Positions 1 to 5,390 of a stretch of 5,390 nucleotides of DNA are shown here, piece by piece. Under the pieces are notes generated by a model. It was not told the origin of the DNA. It searched no databases and saw nothing but the letters and a program-made list of their open reading frames with translations. This stretch comes from Chloroflexota bacterium. GTDB taxonomy: Bacteria; Chloroflexota; Limnocylindria; Limnocylindrales; CSP1-4. The stretch lies in contig VBFZ01000103.1 of NCBI GenBank assembly GCA_005880805.1, positions 1 to 5,390 of the forward strand. The letters run 5' to 3'. Every line of letters starts with the position of its first letter. Positions within the stretch are counted from its first letter, which is position 1. A program made the translations under genes and the position numbers.

Positions 1-3000
1 ACCTCGAGCTCACGCCGAGCCGCGCATACATCTCAACCAGCGCCCGCTCGGCCGCTTGGTCGCTCAGCCCGAGCGCGGCCGCGATCTCCCGGTTCGTCCG
101 CCCGTCCGTCAGGAACCGAAGCAGCTCTTGCTCTTGCGCGGTCAGCGCCGCTGAGTGCGACCCGGGGAGCCCCGGGGCCACCTCGAAGTCGCCCGCCAAC
201 TCGGCTAGCTCGCGACCCCGCGGCCCGCGAAACCAGGCGACCCGTCGCGTCTCATCCAGCGTTCGCTGCGCGATGAGCGCTCGCAGCAGGTGGAGTTCCG
301 CGCGAACAGACGATTGCTCCTCCGCCGATCCTGCGGCCAGAACGACGCGCGCGGCAGGGATGAGGATCTCCAGGTGCGGGTCCTCACGCATTGCGAGCCG
401 ACGGCCCTCCAGAGCCGACCGGGCGAAATCCAGTGCTCGTGCTGAGTCTCCACCCGCATCGAGCACGACCGCACTCGCGGCATCGGCCTGCGCTCCCCAG
501 GGCGGATGGCCAGGAAGGTCGGGCACCAACCGGCGGACCTCCGCGGCCGACGACTCGGCAAGCTCCAGCAGCGCTTGATCACGGACCTCTACCCCGAGCC
601 GGGCGGCCTCCAGGGCAAGGGTGGCGAGCGCTTCGCAGCGCGCGGCGGGCCGACCCCCGGTCGTGGCGAGCTCCAGCGCGTGCTCGAGGTGCTCCCGCAT
701 CAGTGCCACGTTCCCGCGGGTACCGGCAAGCAAGCCTCGCCAGGTCTCCAGCTGTCGGGCGCGCAGCGGTGTCGGTGCCTCGGCCGCCGCGTTCGCAGCA
801 CGATCGAGCCAGCGCTCGGACTCGCCGGCGTCGCCGAGGTCCAGGTGGGCCAAAGCGGTGCCGCCGGCCGCGAGAAATTCGAGGGCGCGGTCTCCCAGGT
901 CTCGGGCGCGTTCGTACGCCTCTTCCCCGCGGGAGATCGCGAGGTCGGGAATGACCTTGGTCCGCGCGAAGACGTGAACGCCGTAGAGCATCTGGGCCTC
1001 CGCCCCGAAGCGCTCGGTCTCCCGGCTCAGTGAACGCATCTGGCTCGAAAGCCGGCGGATCTCTTCGATCGCCTTCGTCGGGTTGCTGCCGAGGTGGATC
1101 TCCGCGGCCTCGCCGTGGTAGGCCAGGGCGATGATGGCCGACATGACACCGCGCCGATCGCCCAGCGCCTGGTAGAGCTCCAGTGCCCGCTCCAGCTGCC
1201 GTCCCGTCTCGATGTGAAGATCCATGATGGGCATCTCGGCGAGCATGTCGCTCAGGGATTCGCCATGGGCCACACGCTCGAGGTACGGGAGGTGATCCCC
1301 CGCCCGGATCCGTTCGAGGAACCAGGCACGAATCCGGGCGAGACCGATCGCGCCCCGTTCGCGCATGGCGGCGGCGAGGGCCGCGTCGTCGCCAAGCTCC
1401 TCGGCGAGGACGGTCGCCAGTTCGTAAGCCTCGGCCGCCCCATCGAGGTCGGCCTCCGTGGGTGTCGGCGCATACCCCTCGCCAATGGCTACGCGGAGGA
1501 GGTCCTGGCCGAGCTCCAGGCAGGCCGCCAGTTCGTGTTTCCGATCGCCGGCCTCCGCGGCCCGAGCACGGACCGACGTGGCGAGCTCAGCCGCGCGATC
1601 GTGTTGACCGTCGAGACGAAGCGCAGCCGCCCGCCGAAGTGTGACTTCGAGCTCGAGGCCTTCTTCGCCGGCGGCCTCCGCGAGCGCCGCCAGCTCGGAA
1701 AGCCCCTCCAGTCGGTCCGCGGGTCTCGAGAGCATGTCGAGGGCGTCGTCGCGCGCCCGCAGCAGCGAAACCCGCTCGGCGCGCGTGGCGATCACCGGAA
1801 GGGCCTCGTCGACGAGCCGGAGGGCTTCCTCCGGGGCATTGGCGGCCAGGGCGGCATTCACCGCAGCAACCGAGAAGCGGGCGCCGCGCTCCGCGTCGCC
1901 GGCTGCAAGCGCGTGCCGTGCCAGGATCGGCAGCGCTGCCGCGGGTGGGTCCCCTTCCGCCGTCAGAATGTCCACGATCGCCAGGTGGATCGCGCGGCGG
2001 CGCGGCGTCGAGAGGATGCCCAGGCAGAACTCCCGTACCTGCTCGTGGCCGAATCGATAGTCGGCTCCGGAGGCGTCGTGAAGTTCCTGGAGCAGTCCAG
2101 CGGCGACGGCCGGCGCGAAGGTCTCCGACAACGATGCCGGGGTGGTCGCGGTGTCGCCCAATCGCTTACGGATCGCGCCGATGTCGGCCAGCCTGAAGCT
2201 TCGACCGAGCACGGCCGCCTCGCAAAGGGCCGTCCGGGCGCCCTCCTCCAGGTGCGCCGCTCGCCGTTGGACAAGCGTCTTGACAGCGGATGGCAACAAC
2301 CGCCCGGCCTTGGGGTCCAATTTCCAGGTGCCGTCGATCCGCTGCAACAACCCCGCGTCGCGATAACTCCGCACGAGCTCCTGGACGACGAACGGGACTC
2401 CTTCCGCCTGGGCGTGGAGGGTCGCTGCGCTCGCCGGATCGACCTGTCCGCCAAGCCTCAGGCGCATCAGCTCCGCGGTCTGCGACTGCCGGAAACGGGC
2501 GATCACCATGCGCCGGATCAGCCCCAGTCGCTCCAGGTCGGCGAGCAGATTGACCAGCTCGGTGGCGGCGGTGGCTTCCTCGGTCCGCAGGGCCAGCACG
2601 ACGAGCACGGGCAGCGCGGGCTCGGTTCGAACCAGGTAGCGCAGCACGCGGAGGCTGTCAGTGTCCGCCCACTGGACATCGTCCAGGAAGAGAGCGACAG
2701 GCCGCTCCAGCGCCATGGCTCGAATGGCCAGGGTGGCCTGATCCAGGACCCGAAGCATCCGTTGATCGGGCAGGAGCCCCGTCAGGGCAGGATCCTGCCC
2801 AGTCAAAGTCTCCCTCGCGTGCTCGATTGCCTCGCGCGCGAGCGGCCCCGCATCGTCGTGAATCGTGGCGTCGGCGAAGATCCCGCGGGCCACGATGAAC
2901 GGGCCCCTGATCTCTTCGTCTGCCGTGACGTTCACGGGGACGAAGCCGGCGACCGCCGCCGCCTCGGAGCCGGCCAGCAGGAGGTGGCTCTTGCCGATTC

Positions 3001-3163
3001 CCGGCTCGCCCTCGAGGCTGATCGAGAAGATCCCATGACGGGCCTGCTGCAGGGCCGCCTCGATCGCTTCCAACTCTGCGGAGCGCCCAACCATAGCCTC
3101 GGCAGTCCGGCGGGGGACCGCGGCCGAGGTCAAGGGTTGGCGGGCAGGCGCGTCGGTCGACAC
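1..3163 (-). CDS. LuxR-family regulator with N-terminal AAA/STAND-type ATPase (LAL/MalT-like), C-terminus cut by window edge
   Basis: The minus strand is open without a stop for 1054 codons from a GTG at 3163 to the window edge. The ATPase comes first: MVGRSAELEAIEAAL at residues 24-38, Walker A GEPGIGKS at 52-59 and Walker B LFLDDVQWAD at 158-167. A post-ATPase helical segment with AVLGRSF lies near residue 320. Residues of about 380-980 are Ala/Leu/Glu-rich paired helices of TPR type (for example ALAYHGEAAEIHLG near 683), usually a ligand- or partner-sensing region. A LuxR helix-turn-helix starts at residue 1007 (LTAQEQELLRFL, then NREIAAALGLS). Known members are cytoplasmic, ATP-dependent transcription activators; the signal and targets here are unknown. 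An in-frame TGA at 3172-3174 limits the start to GTG 3163, TTG 3133 or ATG 3094, and none has a good Shine-Dalgarno. I chose GTG because it gives a normal short N-terminal tail. By family comparison about 15-20 residues are missing at the C-terminus. The recognition helix is atypical (see findings). Confidence 0.93.
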   Translation of the reverse strand, partial: MSTDAPARQPLTSAAVPRRTAEAMVGRSAELEAIEAALQQARHGIFSISLEGEPGIGKSHLLLAGSEAAAVAGFVPVNVTADEEIRGPFIVARGIFADATIHDDAGPLAREAIEHARETLTGQDPALTGLLPDQRMLRVLDQATLAIRAMALERPVALFLDDVQWADTDSLRVLRYLVRTEPALPVLVVLALRTEEATAATELVNLLADLERLGLIRRMVIARFRQSQTAELMRLRLGGQVDPASAATLHAQAEGVPFVVQELVRSYRDAGLLQRIDGTWKLDPKAGRLLPSAVKTLVQRRAAHLEEGARTALCEAAVLGRSFRLADIGAIRKRLGDTATTPASLSETFAPAVAAGLLQELHDASGADYRFGHEQVREFCLGILSTPRRRAIHLAIVDILTAEGDPPAAALPILARHALAAGDAERGARFSVAAVNAALAANAPEEALRLVDEALPVIATRAERVSLLRARDDALDMLSRPADRLEGLSELAALAEAAGEEGLELEVTLRRAAALRLDGQHDRAAELATSVRARAAEAGDRKHELAACLELGQDLLRVAIGEGYAPTPTEADLDGAAEAYELATVLAEELGDDAALAAAMRERGAIGLARIRAWFLERIRAGDHLPYLERVAHGESLSDMLAEMPIMDLHIETGRQLERALELYQALGDRRGVMSAIIALAYHGEAAEIHLGSNPTKAIEEIRRLSSQMRSLSRETERFGAEAQMLYGVHVFARTKVIPDLAISRGEEAYERARDLGDRALEFLAAGGTALAHLDLGDAGESERWLDRAANAAAEAPTPLRARQLETWRGLLAGTRGNVALMREHLEHALELATTGGRPAARCEALATLALEAARLGVEVRDQALLELAESSAAEVRRLVPDLPGHPPWGAQADAASAVVLDAGGDSARALDFARSALEGRRLAMREDPHLEILIPAARVVLAAGSAEEQSSVRAELHLLRALIAQRTLDETRRVAWFRGPRGRELAELAGDFEVAPGLPGSHSAALTAQEQELLRFLTDGRTNREIAAALGLSDQAAERALVEMYARLGVSSR

Positions 3164-3195
3164 GGCGTTACGTCAGGGGCTGCGGGCGGGGAGTG

Positions 3196-3226
3196 GTCAT
3201 ACGTGGCAGGGTCGTTCAGCCTTCAA
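3196..3226 (-). promoter_or_regulatory. Candidate weak promoter for the LuxR regulator
   Basis: On the minus strand TTGAAG (3221-3226) resembles a -35 box and TATGAC (3196-3201) a -10 box. Each matches four of six sigma-70 consensus positions, but the 19-bp spacer is longer than ideal. Transcription would start near 3189 and give a leader of about 25 nt before the GTG at 3163. An alternative is the extended -10-like TGCTAGGCT (3315-3323, minus strand), which lacks a recognisable -35 and would give a leader of about 145 nt. Both are guesses from hexamer matching in a GC-rich genome whose sigma factors are unknown. Confidence 0.22.
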
Positions 3227-3280
3227 GCGATTGCGGCACGGGGATTCGGGCGCGTCGAGACGGTCATCGACACCCCGCCC

Positions 3281-3316
3281 CTTGGATCCCTCCACCGGCA
3301 CGACCGTTGATCCAAG
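3281..3316. repeat. Perfect 8-bp inverted repeat in the divergent promoter region
   Basis: CTTGGATC at 3281-3288 is repeated in inverted orientation as GATCCAAG at 3309-3316, with 20 bp between the arms and 28 bp between arm centres. It does not extend beyond 8 bp on either side. The right arm overlaps a TGCTAGGCT extended -10-like sequence on the minus strand. It could be a two-half-site operator, or the stem of a small hairpin in a leader RNA. The repeat is directly visible; the regulatory role is inference, and a match of this size in 220 bp is not far beyond chance. Confidence 0.4.
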
Positions 3317-3383
3317 CCTAGCACGCGGGGTGATGGGCCCACCCTCGCCTTCCATGACGCCCACGACGAGCACAATTGGCCCC

Positions 3384-4223
3384 ATGGGAACCGATGCCGC
3401 CCTGCCTCCGACCGTGCCGGCCGACGACATCGGCCTGGAGGCCCGTCGCCTTACGGAGGCGGCCCTGACCGCCCGCCTCGACCTGCGGCTGATGGGCGGT
3501 CTGGGGGTCTGGCTAACGTCACCGTCGGTTCGACGGCCGCCGTACGCGAGGCAATATCAGGACCTCGACTTCGCAGCGTCCTCGAGTCATCGGTTGCGCG
3601 TTGCCGCCTTCTTCGAGTCGATGGGCTACCGGCCGGAGCGCATGTTCAATGCACTCCACGGCGCGCGGCGGCTCAACTTCCTTCACCCCGAGCGCCGCTG
3701 GTCGATCGACGTGATCTTCGACGAGCTGCGGATGTCGCACCGCATCGATCTGCGCGGCCGACTTGGCGGCCCCGGCCCGACCCTCGATCTGGCGGACCTG
3801 CTCCTGACGAAACTGCAGATCTGGGAGATCAACGAGAAGGACGTCGGCGATGCAGTCTGCCTGCTGGCCGACCATGAGCTCGCCATCGGCGGAGCACGAT
3901 CGAGGTCGCCGGAAGCGATCGACCTCCGCAGGATCACGGCCCTTTCCTCAGCGGATTGGGGCCTCTGCCACACGGTGCTTCGTAACCTCGGCAAGGTCGC
4001 TGAGCTGGCGCGAAGTGCGCCTCCTGCGGGCGCTCCGTTCGAGCCAGCGGCTCAGGCGACCACGACCCTGTCGGCTATCGACGAAGCCCCGAAGACGGTT
4101 GGGTGGCGGGCCCGAGCGAGGGTTGGCGAGAGGGTGCGGTGGTACGAGACCCCGGAAGAAGTACGCCGCGACGCCGTCCAGAAGGCCGCCGAAATCGGCG
4201 CGGATGCGGGCCCGGACGCCTAG
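3384..4223 (+). CDS. Nucleotidyltransferase-fold protein, AbiEii-like (orphan, no AbiEi partner seen)
   Basis: The 279-residue product has the layout of the minimal nucleotidyltransferase / AbiEii-like superfamily. LMGGLGVWL carries the Gly-Gly turn at residues 38-39, YQDLDFA gives the paired acidic residues D60 and D62, and WSIDVIFDE supplies a possible third acid at D109. DLLLTKLQIWEINEKDVGDAVCLL (from residue 138) is the family's later helix with K143, D153 and D156. A conserved-looking tail, RARVGERVRWYETPEEV, sits at 244-260. There is no signal peptide or membrane segment. Proteins of this fold transfer nucleotides to RNA, protein or small molecules, and AbiEii is a toxin, but the substrate here cannot be predicted. 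I chose ATG 3384 because the conserved part starts about 35 residues later. In-frame ATGs at 3354, 3333 and 3231 are alternatives; none has a clear ribosome site. The stop lies 7 bp from that of the converging epimerase gene. Confidence 0.82.
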   Translation: MGTDAALPPTVPADDIGLEARRLTEAALTARLDLRLMGGLGVWLTSPSVRRPPYARQYQDLDFAASSSHRLRVAAFFESMGYRPERMFNALHGARRLNFLHPERRWSIDVIFDELRMSHRIDLRGRLGGPGPTLDLADLLLTKLQIWEINEKDVGDAVCLLADHELAIGGARSRSPEAIDLRRITALSSADWGLCHTVLRNLGKVAELARSAPPAGAPFEPAAQATTTLSAIDEAPKTVGWRARARVGERVRWYETPEEVRRDAVQKAAEIGADAGPDA

Positions 4224-4230
4224 TCACGAC

Positions 4231-5151
4231 TCACACCGCCCCGAGTCCCCGTCGCGCGAGGGCATCGCGCCAGTAGTCGACCGACTCGAGCAGGTCGTCG
4301 ATGACGTCGTCGTCGTCCTGCTCGAACGGAGGAATGATCTCGAGCAGCAGGAGCACCTCATCAGCTCCCGACTCGCCCAGCGCGTCGATGACGCGGTCGG
4401 CGGCGATCCTGCCGACCGCATTGCGTTCGGCCGTGAATGGCCAGTGGTGATCGCCCTCGGCGGCCGATTGCTGGAGCTGGACCATCGCCGCGTCCCCGCC
4501 GAGCTCGCGGAGCCATGCGTACGGGTCGCGGTCGGCGCCGGAGGTGCCCGGCGTGCACATGTGGCCGACGTCGAGGCACAGCCGGACCGGGACGTGGCTA
4601 TCGTCGCCCGCTCTCAGAAGCTCGCGGATCATCGACATGGTGGATGGCTCGCGCGCCGCGGCAAGGTTCTCGACGACCAGGTACGACAGCCCTGCCTCGT
4701 GCGCCTGGCGTGAGAGCCCGTCGAGCGAAGCATGGAGGTCCTTCCAGAGATCGGCTCGAGTGCTCGAGGATCGCCAGTCGGCGACCGAGAACGCGCCCAC
4801 GTGACCGCCGGTGGCCTCGGCGCCGAGCATGCCAGTGAACGCGATTGCCCGGCCAAACCAGGCCCGGGCGTGTTCCCGCTCGGCGACCCCGGGGTGAAGC
4901 AGCAGGTTCGCGGAGTAGGCCGCCAGGCCTGTGAACGTCGACTGAATATCGACCTCGTGCTCGCCGGCGGCCCGTCGCAGGGCGCCTGCCCGGCTGTCGG
5001 GGAGCGCTGTCGTCCCGGTGAGGTCGACCAGGTCGAGGGAGTGCTGGACGAGCCGAAGCCCGAGGCGCTCCCGCACGATCGGCATCCAGTCGTCCGGTCG
5101 CGGCCAGCGCTTGACCGCGAAGCAGTTGTTGATGCCGAGCTCGAGGCGCAT
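4231..5151 (-). CDS. TIM-barrel sugar-phosphate isomerase/epimerase (xylose isomerase-like), possibly tetrulose-phosphate epimerase
   Basis: The 306-residue product is a complete xylose isomerase-like TIM barrel. It opens with MRLELGINNCFAVKRWPRP. Expected metal and catalytic residues are E161 (LVVENL), D194 and H197 (CLDVGHM), H236 (GDHHWPF) and E271 (LLLEIIPP), so a divalent-metal epimerase or isomerase with two facing glutamates is likely. The common HxHD motif is replaced by QLQQ (residues 225-228), with the histidine pair following at 235-236. From memory, FAVKRWP plus a QLQQ...HWPF segment is typical of epimerases in erythritol/threitol catabolism such as the EryC-type erythrulose-phosphate epimerase; this is not verified. 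The ATG at 5151 shares its A with the kinase stop (TGATG), so the two are translationally coupled and probably act on successive intermediates. The in-frame upstream extension to 5274 only overlaps kinase sequence. It is likely the last gene of its operon. Confidence 0.9.
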   Translation of the reverse strand: MRLELGINNCFAVKRWPRPDDWMPIVRERLGLRLVQHSLDLVDLTGTTALPDSRAGALRRAAGEHEVDIQSTFTGLAAYSANLLLHPGVAEREHARAWFGRAIAFTGMLGAEATGGHVGAFSVADWRSSSTRADLWKDLHASLDGLSRQAHEAGLSYLVVENLAAAREPSTMSMIRELLRAGDDSHVPVRLCLDVGHMCTPGTSGADRDPYAWLRELGGDAAMVQLQQSAAEGDHHWPFTAERNAVGRIAADRVIDALGESGADEVLLLLEIIPPFEQDDDDVIDDLLESVDYWRDALARRGLGAV

Positions 5152-5390
5152 CAGGACACCGCCCCTCGACGGACGACATCGGAATCGGCGAACGCACGCC
5201 AGGCCCCGTAGCCCCTGTCGTAGACCTCGCACGTCCGCCGGTCGGGTTCGATCGGGGGATCGGGCCGGACGCACCGTTCGATTGCGTCCGCCGCATCGCG
5301 ATACACGCCGGCGCCAATGCCCGCCAGCATCGCGACGCCCGCCACCGCGGCGTCGCCCGGAATTGTGCGGACCGGCACACCGAGGACGTC
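5151..5390 (-). CDS. FGGY-family carbohydrate kinase, C-terminal end only
   Basis: Only the last 79 residues and the TGA stop are inside the window; the rest lies beyond position 5390. DVLGVPVRTIPGDAAVAGVA followed by MLAGIGAGVY matches the FGGY C-terminal domain: the helix after the substrate-side strand, then the Ala/Gly-rich helix. A tail follows with EPDRRTCEVYDRGYGAW, where family members have an EPD...Y...Y pattern. FGGY kinases phosphorylate sugars or polyols such as xylulose, ribulose, glycerol or erythritol with ATP in the cytoplasm. The catalytic Asp and the ATP-binding motifs are outside the window, so the substrate cannot be read. The coupled epimerase immediately downstream indicates a pentose or tetritol-type pathway. 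The frame runs exactly to the window edge without a stop. Confidence in the family is good; the substrate is open. Confidence 0.82.
   Translation of the reverse strand, partial: DVLGVPVRTIPGDAAVAGVAMLAGIGAGVYRDAADAIERCVRPDPPIEPDRRTCEVYDRGYGAWRAFADSDVVRRGAVS
5162..5167 (-). promoter_or_regulatory. Ribosome binding site of the epimerase gene
   Basis: GAGGGG on the minus strand ends 10 nt before the ATG at 5151 and lies inside the 3' end of the kinase gene. It is the best Shine-Dalgarno-like site in the window and supports the 5151 start. The spacing is a little wide, so translation probably also depends on ribosomes ending at the overlapping kinase stop. Confidence 0.45.

Larger units (their letters stand above)
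3164..3383. other. Divergent intergenic control region
   Basis: This 220-bp stretch separates the 5' ends of the minus-strand LuxR regulator and the plus-strand nucleotidyltransferase-fold gene. It must hold both promoters unless one gene is expressed otherwise. It contains an 8-bp inverted repeat and weak promoter-like hexamers, described separately. Plus-strand frames remain open through it (in-frame ATGs at 3231, 3333 and 3354), so the plus gene could start further upstream. The peptide that would result (Pro, Ser, Thr and Arg-rich, no recognisable motif) looks non-coding. I see no RNA gene or riboswitch fold in it. Confidence 0.7.

Noticed and set aside
1963..2454. Minus-strand 163-codon frame inside the regulator
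   Set aside because: It is shifted relative to the regulator frame, Arg/Ser-rich and without motifs; the regulator frame is continuous here, so no frameshift is needed.
3168..3200. A 10-codon mini-ORF (MTTPRPQPLT) on the minus strand, ending 4 nt before the regulator's GTG
   Set aside because: No ribosome site and no attenuator-like hairpin or codon run. Its ATG overlaps the best -10 candidate, so it may not be transcribed.
1094..3310. A 738-codon plus-strand open frame opposite the LuxR regulator
   Set aside because: It lies in exact codon register with the minus-strand gene, so its stops could only come from TTA, CTA or TCA codons there, which are rare in a GC-rich gene. Its product is Arg/Gly/Gln-rich with no domain, while the minus strand has Walker motifs and a LuxR domain. 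Positions 506-1033 (plus) are the same effect.
3231..3383. N-terminal extension of the nucleotidyltransferase gene from ATG 3231
   Set aside because: The added 51 residues are Pro/Ser/Thr/Arg-rich, show no motif, and would cover the divergent promoter region and the inverted repeat.
3850..4713. Plus-strand 287-codon frame spanning the end of the nucleotidyltransferase gene and the epimerase gene
   Set aside because: It overlaps two well-supported genes in other frames and its product is Arg/Ala-rich with no motif; a high-GC shadow.
4598..5380. Minus-strand 260-codon frame overlapping both the kinase and the epimerase
   Set aside because: It is out of frame with both supported genes and encodes an Arg/Pro/Gly-rich low-complexity product.

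Overview
This 5.4 kb window is G+C-rich (roughly two thirds by eye) and gene-dense. GTG and other non-ATG starts look plausible and Shine-Dalgarno sites are weak or absent. The gene types (a very large ATPase-LuxR regulator, an AbiEii-like nucleotidyltransferase-fold protein, an FGGY kinase with a TIM-barrel epimerase) fit a high-GC soil or aquatic bacterium of the Actinomycetota or the Chloroflexota. The sequence alone cannot decide between these. I see no RNA genes, CRISPR array, insertion sequence or phage gene.

Layout: (1) Positions 1-3163, minus strand, hold one uninterrupted reading frame of at least 1054 codons. It encodes a LuxR-type regulator of the large ATP-binding (LAL/MalT-like) kind: an N-terminal Walker ATPase, a long helical TPR-like middle and a C-terminal LuxR helix-turn-helix. 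The window edge cuts off only about the last 15-20 residues. (2) Positions 3164-3383 are a divergent intergenic region with weak promoter-like elements and a perfect 8-bp inverted repeat (3281-3288 / 3309-3316). (3) Positions 3384-4223, plus strand, encode a 279-residue nucleotidyltransferase-fold protein with GG, DLD and later Asp motifs. (4) Only 7 bp separate its stop from that of a minus-strand, translationally coupled pair. These are the C-terminal end of an FGGY-family sugar kinase (5151-5390, cut by the window edge) and a complete 306-residue TIM-barrel sugar-phosphate isomerase/epimerase (4231-5151). Kinase stop and epimerase start share one base (TGATG).

How the genes work together: the kinase and epimerase very probably act in sequence on one sugar or polyol, the kinase making the phosphate and the epimerase interconverting it. 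The epimerase has an unusual QLQQ...HHWPF segment in place of the usual HxHD motif and resembles, from memory, the tetrulose-phosphate epimerases of erythritol/threitol catabolism. The regulator and the nucleotidyltransferase-fold protein share a divergent control region, but nothing in the sequence proves a functional link. The operon approaches from the other side and ends tail-to-tail against the nucleotidyltransferase gene.

I do not see strong evidence for a wholly new system. The items most worth a second look are the epimerase/kinase substrate, the regulator's degenerate DNA-recognition helix, the orphan AbiEii-like protein, and the inverted repeat between the divergent genes.
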